Source: Nostoc sp. CHAB 5834
GTDB taxonomy: Bacteria > Cyanobacteriota > Cyanobacteriia > Cyanobacteriales > Nostocaceae
Reading direction: 5' to 3'
NCBI GenBank assembly: GCA_020829485.1
Contig: JAIVFU010000008.1
Location: 62,001-126,000, forward strand
DNA length: 64,000 nt
Below, piece by piece: positions 46,147 to 55,037 of this stretch. How positions within the stretch are numbered: the first letter of the stretch is position 1; each line of letters begins with the position of its first letter. The notes beneath the pieces were generated by a model, which worked only from the letters and a program-made list of their open reading frames with translations, ran no database searches and had not been told where the DNA came from. The translations under genes and the position numbers were made by a program.

Positions 46147-46707
46147 GTGGAAAAATTTACGCCTACATTTTGGCTCCAAAGACCAATTCATTGGAGCCTG
46201 GTTTTTGGTTTAACCAGTTTACTTGCATCTTGTGGTTATAACGATATTCCCATAGGGCCTACTTCCCTCAACAGTCGCTACACCGAGGAGCAACCTGCTT
46301 TGAGTGGAAATGGGCGCTTTTTAGCGTTTGTATCTAATCGGAATGGTAATCAGCAGCTATTGGTTTTCGATTTGGAGAGGCAACTATTTATTGGTACACC
46401 GGGCATAAACCGAGCGGAGACAATTGCTGAAAGTCCTAGCTTGAGCTATACCGGGCGTTATATTGCTTATCTTACTAGTGACCAAGGTAGACCAGTGGTG
46501 GCGCTTTACGATCGCGCTACACAACAGTCGCAAATCGTCACACCAACCTATCGCGGCTGGGTCAGAAAACCAAATATCAGCCCAGATGGACGTTATGTTG
46601 TTTTTGAAACTGCCAGCCGTGGTCAGTGGGATATTGAAGTCTTAGACCGGGGGCCAAATATTGAGTTAGATATTCCTAATGGTGCAACTGTGGGTTCACC
46701 TCCGTAG
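46147..46707 (+). CDS. TolB-like beta-propeller lipoprotein, copy 1
   Basis: The protein starts at a GTG and has a signal peptide with a lipobox (SLLASCGYND), so it should be a lipoprotein. Repeated PD40/TolB motifs follow: ALSGNGRFLAFVSNRNGNQQ, SLSYTGRYIAYLTSDQGRP, NISPDGRYVVFETASRGQWD. With 186 residues it holds about three blades, too few for a full propeller. It is a paralogue of the gene at 48343-48879. The start is 47 bases after the Ycf66 stop. Confidence 0.85.
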   Translation: MEKFTPTFWLQRPIHWSLVFGLTSLLASCGYNDIPIGPTSLNSRYTEEQPALSGNGRFLAFVSNRNGNQQLLVFDLERQLFIGTPGINRAETIAESPSLSYTGRYIAYLTSDQGRPVVALYDRATQQSQIVTPTYRGWVRKPNISPDGRYVVFETASRGQWDIEVLDRGPNIELDIPNGATVGSPP

Positions 46708-46762
46708 GGGAAAAGTTAGGAGTTAGGAGTTAGGAGTTTGGAGAGACGCATCCAAACAAACA

Positions 46763-46846
46763 GCGATCGCACTCAACCACCAAGAACAAAACCCCATAGC
46801 TAGAGACGCGCTACGGGGTGAGAATTGGGGTTATGGGGGAATGGGG
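46763..46846. repeat. Direct repeat, copy 1
   Basis: It begins GCGATCGCACTCAACCACCA and ends in a G-rich stretch. A diverged copy in the same orientation lies at 47436-47519, so the pair brackets the secreted-protein gene at 46897-47280. Confidence 0.6.
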
Positions 46847-46896
46847 CGACTGATTAGGTGTAATGGGAATGGCACTAAGAAAAGATGAAACTCTTT

Positions 46897-47280
46897 CTAC
46901 TTAGAGCCGAAAAAACTATATTCTCCAGGCTGGCTATAGTCAGTAAATAAGCCACCTATCCTAACTGTACTTGCATTCTGCGAAATATTACCACTATAAA
47001 CTTGAAAGGAATTACCAGACTGTCGTATAAAGTTGATGCGACCACTAAAGGGACAGTAAAAACCTCTTATTAAAGGATTGCCAAATATACTGCCTGATAT
47101 TGCTCTACAGTTGCCTGTTGGAGCTTGATTTGTAATACTCAGAATCCCAGTAGAATTATTAGCATTCACACTCCAGTTTCCTACCACACTGGTTGGCCAA
47201 TCATCTGCAAAAGCTGCTTGGGAAAACACGATAGGACTCAAGACTATCAAACCCAATGATAAAGCAGGAATTAGCTTCAT
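46897..47280 (-). CDS. Small secreted protein of unknown function
   Basis: This 127-residue protein has a clear signal peptide (MKLIPALSLGLIVLSP, then VFSQAAFADDW with an A-F-A cleavage site). The mature part is strand-rich, with NWSVNANNSTGILSITNQ and two Cys residues (GNCRAISG, GFYCPFSG) that may form a disulphide. It was not recognised. It runs opposite to its neighbours and is flanked by direct repeats. Confidence 0.7.
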   Translation of the reverse strand: MKLIPALSLGLIVLSPIVFSQAAFADDWPTSVVGNWSVNANNSTGILSITNQAPTGNCRAISGSIFGNPLIRGFYCPFSGRINFIRQSGNSFQVYSGNISQNASTVRIGGLFTDYSQPGEYSFFGSK

Positions 47281-47435
47281 AAAAATTATCTCAAAAAATT
47301 AAGTGAAAATTTTATAGGCATAATATCATATGCGGTAAATTACTTATGATTAAGTTTTTAAAAGCCTGCTAAATATAGTGTTTTAACGAATTAAAATCTT
47401 TAGATAGTTATATAGTCATTTAATTCTAGTTTCTA

Positions 47436-47519
47436 GCGATCGCACTCAATCACCAAAAACAAACCCCGTGCTACACGAAGTAATACGAGGTGGAATTTGG
47501 GGGTGTGGGGGATTGGGTA
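47436..47519. repeat. Direct repeat, copy 2
   Basis: It begins GCGATCGCACTCAATCACCA and matches the repeat at 46763-46846 through the G-rich end, with scattered differences. Confidence 0.6.
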
Positions 47520-47588
47520 GCTATGGTCACTAGATATATGGATATGAGCTAGTGTGCTAGCATAACAGCAGATTAACTTGTATTCATT

Positions 47589-47774
47589 ATGGAAACTCGA
47601 ATTAACAAACGCACCCACAGCGATTACACCCAAAGTGCAGCCTATCTGCCCAAGGATTTAGTTAAAAATTTCAAACATCTAGTTCTTGAATTAGAAATAG
47701 GTCACAGCGAGGCAATGGAAGAAGCTGTCAGGATGTGGTGTGAAGCGGCTGTTAAAAAGATAAGTCAACCTTGA
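47589..47774 (+). CDS. Small ribbon-helix-helix-like protein
   Basis: This 61-residue protein reads INKRTHSDYTQSAAYLPKDL then VKNFKHLVLELEIGHSEAME, a basic strand followed by two helices as in RHH/CopG-type DNA-binding antitoxins. That assignment is by pattern only. Its TGA overlaps the ATG of the next gene by one base (TGATG), so the three small genes here form an operon, perhaps a toxin-antitoxin-like locus. Confidence 0.6.
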   Translation: METRINKRTHSDYTQSAAYLPKDLVKNFKHLVLELEIGHSEAMEEAVRMWCEAAVKKISQP

Positions 47775-47956
47775 TGAGGTATCCTACACCCAAACAAAAT
47801 CTAATTTGTTTTATCCTCAGTCAAAACCTCACAACGTTTCTACTACCTATCTTTATAGTGAGATTAGATGAACGAACAGGAGACATCTATATCTTGGCTG
47901 GAGATGAAACAGGTATTGTAATTAACCCCAATGGTAAATGGAGATACGACGAATGA
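47774..47956 (+). CDS. DUF6888-like small protein
   Basis: This 60-residue protein reads YPTPKQNLICFILSQNLTTF, then LPIFIVRLDERTGDIYILAG and IVINPNGKW. I recall cyanobacterial DUF6888 proteins with this RLDERTGDIYILAG core, always beside a DUF6887 gene as here. Function is unknown. The ATG at 47774 is preferred to an upstream TTG. It overlaps the next gene by 4 bases (ATGA). Confidence 0.65.
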   Translation: MRYPTPKQNLICFILSQNLTTFLLPIFIVRLDERTGDIYILAGDETGIVINPNGKWRYDE

Positions 47957-48150
47957 CTAAGCCTAAGTTTGCAGCTATGAGTAAAATAGAGTTAAAACGT
48001 TATTTATTAGAGAATCGGAATGATACAGAAGCTTTTCACGCTCTAATGGATAAAATTAACGCTGAACCTAACCCCAAGTTTTATACCATAGATGAAATTG
48101 GTGAATTGGAAAAACTAATAGAAGCAAAACGGAGACGAGAGAATCTGTAA
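47953..48150 (+). CDS. DUF6887-like small protein
   Basis: This 65-residue charged protein begins MTKPKFAAMSKIELKRYLLE and has NDTEAFHALMDKIN, then FYTIDEIGELEKLIEAKRRR. It is helical and soluble, and partners the DUF6888-like gene through an ATGA overlap. The pair is frequent in Nostoc accessory regions; a toxin-antitoxin role is possible but unproven. Confidence 0.68.
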   Translation: MTKPKFAAMSKIELKRYLLENRNDTEAFHALMDKINAEPNPKFYTIDEIGELEKLIEAKRRRENL

Positions 48151-48342
48151 AAAATTACCTTTATCAACTCGCTTAATCGATGTAGTTTATCACAGGTCAA
48201 AACATTGTAGGCTGTGGATTACAGGGTCTACAGTCTGCCAATGAAAATAAATCGGCATGGACGCGCCAAGGTTCTTACTCAGCAAGAGATACAGCTAATC
48301 TTCAGTAATGGCTTAGACAATGACCGCGATGGCTAATGACAA

Positions 48343-48879
48343 ATGACTAATGATATAAAACGTATTTTTTTTATACCTGTATTTTTATCCTTTAGTTTAT
48401 TGACTGGGTGTTTTGGCTACCCTCGGATTTTGAGTTATCCCTTTGATCCGGGGGGTCGCAGTCTCAATAGTTTAGCGTCGGAATTAAACCCCCAAATTTC
48501 TGGGAGATACATTGTTTTTATTAGTGACCGACGGGGTAGCCAAGATGTTTATATGTTTGATACGGTAACTCGTGATTTGGTTGATTTGCCAGGTTTAAAT
48601 TCCTTTGATGCGATCGCAACTCATCCTAGCGTTTCCCAAGATGGTCGTTATGTTGTGTTTGGTGCTAGTCGTCAGGGGCGATCGGCTATTTTTCTCTACG
48701 ACAGGGAAACACGCCAATCACGTAATTTGACTAATAACCTACAATCTGAAGTCCGCAACCCTACAATTAGCGCTGATGGTAGTAGGATTGCTTTTGAATC
48801 CAGTAACAACGGTCAGTGGGATGTTTTAGTATATGACCGTTATGGACAGCCGTTAAATATACCTCAAGAACCACGTTGA
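48343..48879 (+). CDS. TolB-like beta-propeller lipoprotein, copy 2
   Basis: This 178-residue paralogue of 46147-46707 has signal peptide FIPVFLSFSLLTGCFGYPRI with lipobox LTGC, then three TolB/PD40 units: QISGRYIVFISDRRGSQDVY, SVSQDGRYVVFGASRQGRSA and TISADGSRIAFESSNNGQWD. In copy 1 the matching ends are strikingly similar (RGQWDIEVLDRG). Both may be outer-membrane-facing or periplasmic lipoproteins. It overlaps the end of a degenerate repeat-rich spacer. Confidence 0.85.
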   Translation: MTNDIKRIFFIPVFLSFSLLTGCFGYPRILSYPFDPGGRSLNSLASELNPQISGRYIVFISDRRGSQDVYMFDTVTRDLVDLPGLNSFDAIATHPSVSQDGRYVVFGASRQGRSAIFLYDRETRQSRNLTNNLQSEVRNPTISADGSRIAFESSNNGQWDVLVYDRYGQPLNIPQEPR

Positions 48880-48903
48880 AGAATGGGGAGTGGTCAAAGA
48901 ATA

Positions 48904-48979
48904 TTCCCTACTCCCTATTCCCTATTCCCTATTCCCTACTCCCTACTCCCTATTCCCTACTCCCTACTCCCTACTCCCT
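48904..48979. repeat. Heptanucleotide repeat (CCCTATT/CCCTACT) reaching into sdhB
   Basis: About eleven units. The array fills the gap between two convergent genes and provides the last codons and the stop of sdhB (48964). Confidence 0.92.
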
Positions 48980-49971
48980 TCTACCTGTTGCACAGATTCA
49001 ATGAGCCTACGCACTTGTTCTGTCCCCTCTGAAGGTTCAAATGATAGGGGAAACTTACCCCGAAGAATCATCCGTAAACCTAGGGGTGCAAGACTGAGTA
49101 ATCCTCTTAAATCTTTAAAGTAATTACCGACAACTTGTAAACCAAATTGACGTTCATCAATCCAACCACCTTCTTTAACTAAATCCACCAATACTTTTCG
49201 GTGACGAATTGAGCGACTATCACTAGCTTGTTTGTGCGTGAGAATTTCTTGTTTAATTTTGGTGATTTGTTCAAATGGTGCAACCTCCATTGGACAAACT
49301 GAATCGCAGTACAAACAACGGGTACAACCCCATACGCCTTTAGTACCTTCGTTGTAGCTTGCTAAACGATTTTCGGTGTCGCTATCGCGGGAGTCTGCTA
49401 CCATCCGGTAAGCTTTAGCAAGGGCATGGGGGCCAACAAAGTTTGGATCAACTTCACGGGCGTTGCATTCAGAGTAACATGCACCACACATAATACAGTT
49501 ACCAGTTTGATCGAGGCGCGATCGCTCTTGTGGTGTTTGCAAAAACTCTCTTTCTGGTACTTGTCGGGCTGCCGTACTCACATAAGGAGCAACTGCTTCT
49601 AGATTATTCCAGAAGCTGCTCATATCTACAACCAAATCTTTAATCACGGGCATATTCCCTAGAGGAGCGATCGTAATTTCGGGAATGGGATTTACTTTAC
49701 TTTGAGATGATGCTATTTGTTGTAATCTGGCAACTTCACTGCCAACATTTTCCTTACAAGCTAAAGCCGAACGCCCATTAATTCGCATAGCACAGCTACC
49801 ACAAATTGTATTACGGCAATTTTTACGAAACGCCAAAGTTCCATCTTGCTCCCACTTAATATGATTGAGGCAATCCAGAATTGTATTACCTGATTCTGCC
49901 TCTACGAGGTAGGTTTGCACCACTGGGGAGGAATTTTGTTGCTGTCGAATGACCTTAAAAATAACTTCCAT
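48964..49971 (-). CDS. sdhB: Succinate dehydrogenase/fumarate reductase iron-sulfur subunit
   Basis: This subunit passes electrons from succinate oxidation to the quinone pool. The 2Fe-2S Cys set is in FRKNCRNTICGSCAMRINGR and ALACKEN; the 4Fe-4S and 3Fe-4S sets are CIMCGACYSEC and CTRCLYCDSVCPMEV. The ATG at 49971 (MEVIFKVIRQ) is chosen; the frame extends 16 codons further with no family character. The C-terminal GSRE and the stop come from a heptamer array. It is a single gene, as usual in cyanobacteria, apart from sdhA. Confidence 0.93.
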   Translation of the reverse strand: MEVIFKVIRQQQNSSPVVQTYLVEAESGNTILDCLNHIKWEQDGTLAFRKNCRNTICGSCAMRINGRSALACKENVGSEVARLQQIASSQSKVNPIPEITIAPLGNMPVIKDLVVDMSSFWNNLEAVAPYVSTAARQVPEREFLQTPQERSRLDQTGNCIMCGACYSECNAREVDPNFVGPHALAKAYRMVADSRDSDTENRLASYNEGTKGVWGCTRCLYCDSVCPMEVAPFEQITKIKQEILTHKQASDSRSIRHRKVLVDLVKEGGWIDERQFGLQVVGNYFKDLRGLLSLAPLGLRMILRGKFPLSFEPSEGTEQVRRLIESVQQVEGSRE

Positions 49972-50918
49972 GACCACTAACCAAAATTTTAAAATTGCTT
50001 CACCAGCCTCAAAAACCATGATTCAAGGCAGGTAGTTGCGAAAAATGAGCTATACTTTTTTGACCTTCATTCAAAGCCTAGTGTTAATAGGCTGACCATG
50101 AAAGAGCGACTGATTCTAGTTTAACGATAACCATTCAAACTTCACTTATAGCAGCGCTGTAGGCAAGATTTGTGTCAAATTCTCAGATAAAACGCCAAAA
50201 ATGTAATTATAGCTTTGCATTGAATTTACCTGTTTAGGAATGTAAAGGAAAGAGCGTTTTACCTTCATCACTGACCTAGCGATCGTATCCCAATTAAATG
50301 CATGTCAGGTTAGCCACACCTCTTGATGCCAACTTGAGTTAGAGCAACTAACTAGAAAATTCAGCAAAAGCCACGCTTTACGGAATTTTTTGATTATATA
50401 GAAGTGTAACTTGGGTATGTTCAATATATAGTACTGGCAATCAAGCTATGGCAGATGTTAAGAGATTTATTCTTCCCATAGACAGACGTACAAAATTCTC
50501 TGACTGCTTTTGAGCAAAAGATAATAAACCGAGGAAAAATCCTCACCACTTTAAAATAAAAGTTATTGTACCGGGAATCCCGGATGCGCGAGACTTTTAG
50601 ATTTTTGCTGACTCTCAATCAAGAAAATCTTGAATTTAACACATTAGTCAAAACTGCTCGTCTAAATTAGATAAATTTTTATAAAAGGCATAGGGCAATA
50701 CTCACCCTTGCAATAAAGGGTTAGGAAAATCCTCACTGCTTTTTCCAAGCTTTCAGTCCAGGAATTTAAATAAAAATTTACCAGCAACTTTAATTCAAAA
50801 TTAAACAACTATTTTGCTATTATTAGTCCATGCTAGTATTTAATATAAAATTACGAAGACACAAAACAGAATCAATAGCCGTATCAGCGCGGCTACTACT
50901 GCTTTGTTGAATCGTAAT

Positions 50919-50946
50919 GTAGAGACAAGAAAATTCGCGTCTCTAC
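50919..50946. repeat. GTAGAGAC palindrome, copy 2
   Basis: Arms GTAGAGAC and GTCTCTAC with a 12-base loop. The same arms occur at 4758 and 63468. Confidence 0.7.
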
Positions 50947-51236
50947 TAGCAGTACAAAAGGGCATAAGCCCGTAGGACTCTATTGAAATACTATGCTGTC
51001 CTAAGCTTGAGAGGATGAGTAGAAAAAACTCTACCTGTTCATTGCCCAGAAGGCAAGCACTAAAAGTGGAAAACCTGCATTTTTTGGGATCTACGACTTA
51101 TTTGGAGTAGAATTAACCAAATTTGTAAAGGTTGCTGAAAGTTACACCGCTACAGTAGCGCCAAAAGAGAAAATAATTTCATTTCTGATGGCGAATAATG
51201 GTTAAAAGTGCCGTGAAATTAGCAAAATGAATTTCT

Positions 51237-51374
51237 ATGGCAACTATGACCTCTAATTGGTTGTGGACAACCATATATAGAAGTGCTTTTGGCTCCTATC
51301 GGCAGGAATTGACCCGTTACACTAGAGTCCTAAGTAGCTCTATGCAAATGCTAAAAAGCCAAATGCTGGCATGA
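51237..51374 (+). CDS. Possible 45-residue small protein upstream of calA
   Basis: ATG to TGA gives MATMTSNWLWTTIYRSAFGS, then YRQELTRYTRVLSSSMQMLK. The composition is protein-like and amphipathic, and the frame ends 49 bases before calA. No ribosome binding site is obvious and no family was recognised. It could be a leader peptide, a real small gene, or chance. Confidence 0.3.
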   Translation: MATMTSNWLWTTIYRSAFGSYRQELTRYTRVLSSSMQMLKSQMLA

Positions 51375-51422
51375 GACTACATCGTTTTTCAGTTTGGAGA
51401 GAGTAAGGAAAATTTGAGCATA

Positions 51423-51860
51423 ATGACTGAAACTGCAACTGCGCCATTAACCGGAAAAGCACTACTTGCTAAAGTAAAAGAACTTTCCACTTTACCACGC
51501 CGAGAAAGAGCTAAACAGTGCGGCTATTACACTGTTACTAAGAATAACCAGGTTCGTGTCAATCTCACTGATTTTTATGACGCTTTGCTATCGGCTAGAG
51601 GGATTCCTCTAAGTCCAGAAGCACCTAAAGATGGTCGTGGTCGTGAACCGACATATCGCGTTAGTGTCCATCAAAATGGTCAGATTGTGATTGGTGCCAC
51701 ATATACCAAAGCAATGGGCTTAAAGGCTGGAGATGAGTTTGAAATTAGGTTGGGATACAAACATATTCACCTGATTCAACTCGGTGAAAGTGACAAAAAA
51801 CTAACCTCACAAGATATAGACTCCGACGAATTGGACGAAGATTTGGAAGACGAAGAGTAA
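51423..51860 (+). CDS. calA: Cyanobacterial AbrB-like transcriptional regulator (CalA/cyAbrB type)
   Basis: The 145-residue protein begins MTETATAPLTGKALLAKVKE and has CGYYTVTKNNQVRVNLTDFY, GREPTYRVSVHQNGQIVIGA and the C-terminal AbrB-like DNA-binding part TKAMGLKAGDEFEIRLGYKH, then an acidic tail (SDELDEDLEDEE). Cyanobacterial AbrBs bind DNA as dimers and regulate carbon/nitrogen balance, hydrogenase, sodB and heterocyst genes; CalA (Alr0946) of Anabaena is the closest I recall. AAGGA lies about 12 bases before the ATG. Confidence 0.88.
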   Translation: MTETATAPLTGKALLAKVKELSTLPRRERAKQCGYYTVTKNNQVRVNLTDFYDALLSARGIPLSPEAPKDGRGREPTYRVSVHQNGQIVIGATYTKAMGLKAGDEFEIRLGYKHIHLIQLGESDKKLTSQDIDSDELDEDLEDEE

Positions 51861-52048
51861 ATTTGCTGATGGTAGGGATAAGTTTCAGGTGATGATAACT
51901 TGTCCTTACCTCGACAGCAAACTAGTAGCTCTATTTAGAAGAAAATTTTGTCACAAGTGAAGAATACGATTAGACCCCTTGCAAAAGTCACCAAATTTAG
52001 TAGAGTCTTGATTAATCAGCAAGAAATCTATAGTGCAAGAAGTCTATC

Positions 52049-52918
52049 GTGTTTTTTTTGTTTAGTTTGATAACTTACTTTGAGTCTTCTGTCAACACTT
52101 TATTGGTGTTTATGGAAAATCCACCAGCACTAGTTGTAGTGATGGCATTTTTTATTTTCTGGATAGTTTGCTGGTTGCCAGTGGCAACAGTATCAGCAAT
52201 ATTGCTCAATTGGCAACCCCCTAAACCTTTACAACCAGAGCAAAAGATGCCGTTATTGGTGTCACTCTACCTATTAGCTCCCCTAATTCTGTGGGGAGTT
52301 AATTGGCTTACCAATAAATCTTTTTCCGATTACGGCTTTGTTGGGAATCTTTCAACTCTTGGTTCTTTAACACTAGGTTTTGCTTTGGGAGTGGTGAGCC
52401 TAGCTATTGTATTTAGTGGGCAATTCGGGTTAGGCTGGTGTTCTTTTGAAAAGACGAATTTAAAGTTAGCGCTACCCATCTTGCTACCGATTTTCTTGAT
52501 AGCGTTATTAGTCGGTGGGATAGAAGAGTTAGTTTTTCGCGGTTTCCTGTTTACTGAATTAGCGCAGGATTATCCAGTTTGGGTAGCAGCAGCAATTTCT
52601 AGCTTGATATTTGCTTTGCTACATTTGGTTTGGGAGCAACTTGAAACCGCACCTCAACTCCCTGGATTATGGCTGATGGGAATAGTGCTGGTGTTGGCAC
52701 GCTTTGCCTCTAACAACAATTTGGGTTTAGCTTGGGGACTGCACGCAGGATGGATATGGGCGATCGCCACCATAGACACAGCAGAATTAATTACTTATAC
52801 AGGTAAAGTCTCTCATTGGTTCACTGGTAAGAACAAAAAACCCCTAGCTGGCTTGGCGGGAATTATTTGTGTATTGGGAACTGGAGTGATTATCTGGCTT
52901 TTATCTAGGTATTTTTAA
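52049..52918 (+). CDS. CPBP family intramembrane glutamic endopeptidase
   Basis: This membrane protease of the Abi/CaaX-processing (CPBP) family has about eight hydrophobic helices. The active-site motifs are EELVFRGFLFTEL (about residues 163-175, catalytic Glu-Glu and Arg), FALLHLVWE and a final GLHAGWIWA, which supply the His residues. It starts with GTG at 52049; an internal ATG (MENPPAL) is an alternative. Targets in cyanobacteria are unknown. It is monocistronic, convergent with a reductase gene. Confidence 0.9.
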   Translation: MFFLFSLITYFESSVNTLLVFMENPPALVVVMAFFIFWIVCWLPVATVSAILLNWQPPKPLQPEQKMPLLVSLYLLAPLILWGVNWLTNKSFSDYGFVGNLSTLGSLTLGFALGVVSLAIVFSGQFGLGWCSFEKTNLKLALPILLPIFLIALLVGGIEELVFRGFLFTELAQDYPVWVAAAISSLIFALLHLVWEQLETAPQLPGLWLMGIVLVLARFASNNNLGLAWGLHAGWIWAIATIDTAELITYTGKVSHWFTGKNKKPLAGLAGIICVLGTGVIIWLLSRYF

Positions 52919-52967
52919 CCATAATTAACAATTCAAAAATAAAGTGAAAATAGGGCAGGCGAAACGC

Positions 52968-53004
52968 CCACCCCACAAGAGATGATTAATTTTTTGTGGG
53001 GTGG
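52968..53004. terminator. Bidirectional terminator
   Basis: CCACCCCACAA and TTGTGGGGTGG form an 11-bp stem with an AT-rich loop between two convergent genes. Confidence 0.75.
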
Positions 53005-53045
53005 ATGTCTTATCCACTAAAGATTCGTTACCTAATGCCTAATAC

Positions 53046-54167
53046 TTAACTTCCAAAACCAGGAATTAAACGCTTGAGCGCGCGATCGGCAACGTCGCCA
53101 TAGCGTAGTTCTCCACATAGAATCTTACCCATAATTTGGGCACCCGAGGGGCGCTTAACACCAACTTTGTAGCCAATCCCAGGAAAGCGATAGAATGCTC
53201 CACCTAATTTTTGCGCCCAAGCCATCTCAGTGCCCCATTCTTCATTAATGGCTTCACTATATTTTTCTAAAGCGTTGGTATCACCAGAAAGAGCCTCATT
53301 AATGGCTCCTGCTGCCATCAAACCGCTAAAAATTGACGGACGAATGCCTTCTGCTGTCATGGGATCAACTACACAAGCAGCTTCCCCAGCCAAAACCGCA
53401 TTTTGAGTATGCAACTGTTGGTTGCCATCCCACAAGCAAAGGGGATAACCATACTGCTTGCTATTTTTGATATCTACATCAAACGATCGCGCATACTCAT
53501 CTAAAATCTTTTTAAAGTCTTGAGGTTGTCCACCGATAAACGTACCGATACCAATTGAATAACCGTCCGCCTTCGGAAAGTTCCAGATGTAACCATTTTT
53601 CACCAAGCCAAACTCGAAGTGAATTGTGGATTTGTCCTTCACATCTGCGAGAACTTCTGCTTCCAAAGCTCCTGCTAAACGGCGTTTACGGTTTTTGAAG
53701 CCTAGCCATTTTGCCATTGGCCCCTTGACACCATCAGCCGCGATTAGGTAGCGACCTGTAACTGGCCCATTGACTGTGTTAACTTGCCAATAGTCGCTTT
53801 TAAACTCAATACCCGTGACTTCAGTATTATCTCGTAGTTCAGCCCCTTTTTTCTCCCCTTGCTGCACGAGAAAATGGTCAAAAATATCTCGTCGCACCAT
53901 CCAGACTGGTTCAATTGTTGCGATTTTTGCTTCCACAGGGTCGCCCAATTTCCAGGTAAAGCGAAGGGAGTCGGCTTTTACAGAAATCGCTGGGCTAAAA
54001 TCAAAGTCAAACCATTGAGCGATCGCTGGAGATACACCACCGCCACAAGGCTTATATCTTGGTAGGGATTCTTTTTCTAACACTAATACTGAGCGACCTT
54101 GTTTGGCTAAATGATATGCAGCTGTTCCACCAGCTGGCCCAGCGCCGACGATGATGCAGTCGTACAT
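53046..54167 (-). CDS. Geranylgeranyl-reductase family FAD-dependent oxidoreductase
   Basis: The N-terminus is a classic FAD site, MYDCIIVGAGPAGGTAAYHL, and EKESLPRYKPCGGGVSP is the family's YK-CGGG motif. Later come GRYLIAADGVKGPMAKWLGF and the second FAD motif AVLAGEAACVVDPMTAEGIR. The family reduces prenyl chains; this is not the chlP type that opens with VAVVGGGPAG. The exact substrate is open. The ATG at 54167 puts the Rossmann motif at the start; the 23-codon upstream extension is unsupported. Confidence 0.87.
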   Translation of the reverse strand: MYDCIIVGAGPAGGTAAYHLAKQGRSVLVLEKESLPRYKPCGGGVSPAIAQWFDFDFSPAISVKADSLRFTWKLGDPVEAKIATIEPVWMVRRDIFDHFLVQQGEKKGAELRDNTEVTGIEFKSDYWQVNTVNGPVTGRYLIAADGVKGPMAKWLGFKNRKRRLAGALEAEVLADVKDKSTIHFEFGLVKNGYIWNFPKADGYSIGIGTFIGGQPQDFKKILDEYARSFDVDIKNSKQYGYPLCLWDGNQQLHTQNAVLAGEAACVVDPMTAEGIRPSIFSGLMAAGAINEALSGDTNALEKYSEAINEEWGTEMAWAQKLGGAFYRFPGIGYKVGVKRPSGAQIMGKILCGELRYGDVADRALKRLIPGFGS

Positions 54168-54431
54168 AAGGCTGAATTTTTGCTCCTGAACTAGTGATTT
54201 TCTATTGAGATAAGTAAGTAGGCGAGAATAAATCAAAGTAGATTAAGTAATGTAAAAAATCTTGAGATGAGTTCGTAGTGAACGCGAGTGCGTCTCGTAG
54301 TGAGCGGCTCCAGCCCTCTCTACGAGACGCTACGCGAACAAATTAGGACTAAAGTCCTTACTACAAACCTCTTCATTATTCACGCCGCTCTACTTAGTTG
54401 ATCAATTTTTGTTAACAACCCTAACAAATGA

Positions 54432-54470
54432 TAAAGGCTGAAGAATTTATCCATCATCCTTCAGCCTTTA
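54432..54470 (-). terminator. Terminator of pyrH-frr
   Basis: TAAAGGCTGAAG and CTTCAGCCTTTA form a 12-bp stem with a 15-base loop, 19 bases after the frr stop. Confidence 0.85.
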
Positions 54471-54488
54471 TGGTTCAGACATTAAACT

Positions 54489-55037
54489 TTAAACAGTCGA
54501 GATGTCCTTTTCTTTTTCTACCAAGAGTGAGTCTATTTTGGCAATGTACTCGTTTGTCAGTTTTTGCAAGCTATCTTGTTGGTCTTTTGATTCATCTTTG
54601 GAGATTTCAGAGGCTTTCTCCTGTTTGCGAATCGCGTCTACGGCATCGCGGCGGATGTTGCGAATAGCAACACGACCTTCTTCAGCATATTTAGATGCCA
54701 TTTTGACAAATTCTTTACGGCGATCGCTTGTCAAAGGCGGAATATTCAGCCGAATTACAGAACCATCGTTACTGGGGGTTAAACCCACATCTGAGAGGGA
54801 AATAGCCTTCTCAACGATGTTTAGGGTATTACGCTCGTAGGGCTGAATCAGAATTGTCGAGGCATCTGGCGTGCTAATATTTGCCAGTGATTTTATCGGC
54901 GTGGGCGAACCGTAATAGTCCACTAAGACCTTATCTAATAGACTCGCATTGGCGCGACCAGTGCGAATCGTGTTAAAAGCTCGTTGAGTTGAATCAACAG
55001 AACTTTGCATTTTACTTTTCGCGTCAGCTAATATCAC
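54489..55037 (-). CDS. frr: Ribosome recycling factor
   Basis: RRF splits the post-termination ribosome with EF-G. The sequence has [56 protein letters not shown] and [20 protein letters not shown], the typical two-domain RRF. The GTG at 55037 (VILADAKSK) is preferred because GGAGG lies five bases before it; the frame opens at 55052. It overlaps the pyrH end by 14 bases, the classic pyrH-frr operon. Confidence 0.97.
   Translation of the reverse strand: MILADAKSKMQSSVDSTQRAFNTIRTGRANASLLDKVLVDYYGSPTPIKSLANISTPDASTILIQPYERNTLNIVEKAISLSDVGLTPSNDGSVIRLNIPPLTSDRRKEFVKMASKYAEEGRVAIRNIRRDAVDAIRKQEKASEISKDESKDQQDSLQKLTNEYIAKIDSLLVEKEKDISTV

Larger units (their letters stand above)
50020..51422. other. 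1.4-kb gene-poor region upstream of calA
   Basis: No intact gene above 60 codons is convincing. It contains two similar AATCCTCAC-CTTT stretches (about 50538 and 50728), the palindrome at 50919-50946, and a run of small hairpins about 50985-51065 (GGGC/GCCC, GTAG/CTAC, TTGCC/GGCAA). A non-coding RNA or a long leader of calA is possible. A 45-codon frame lies at 51237. Confidence 0.45.

Noticed and set aside
50985..51065. A known cyanobacterial small RNA such as 6S RNA or Yfr1
   Set aside because: The hairpins fit no consensus that I could recall with certainty; left as an open candidate.
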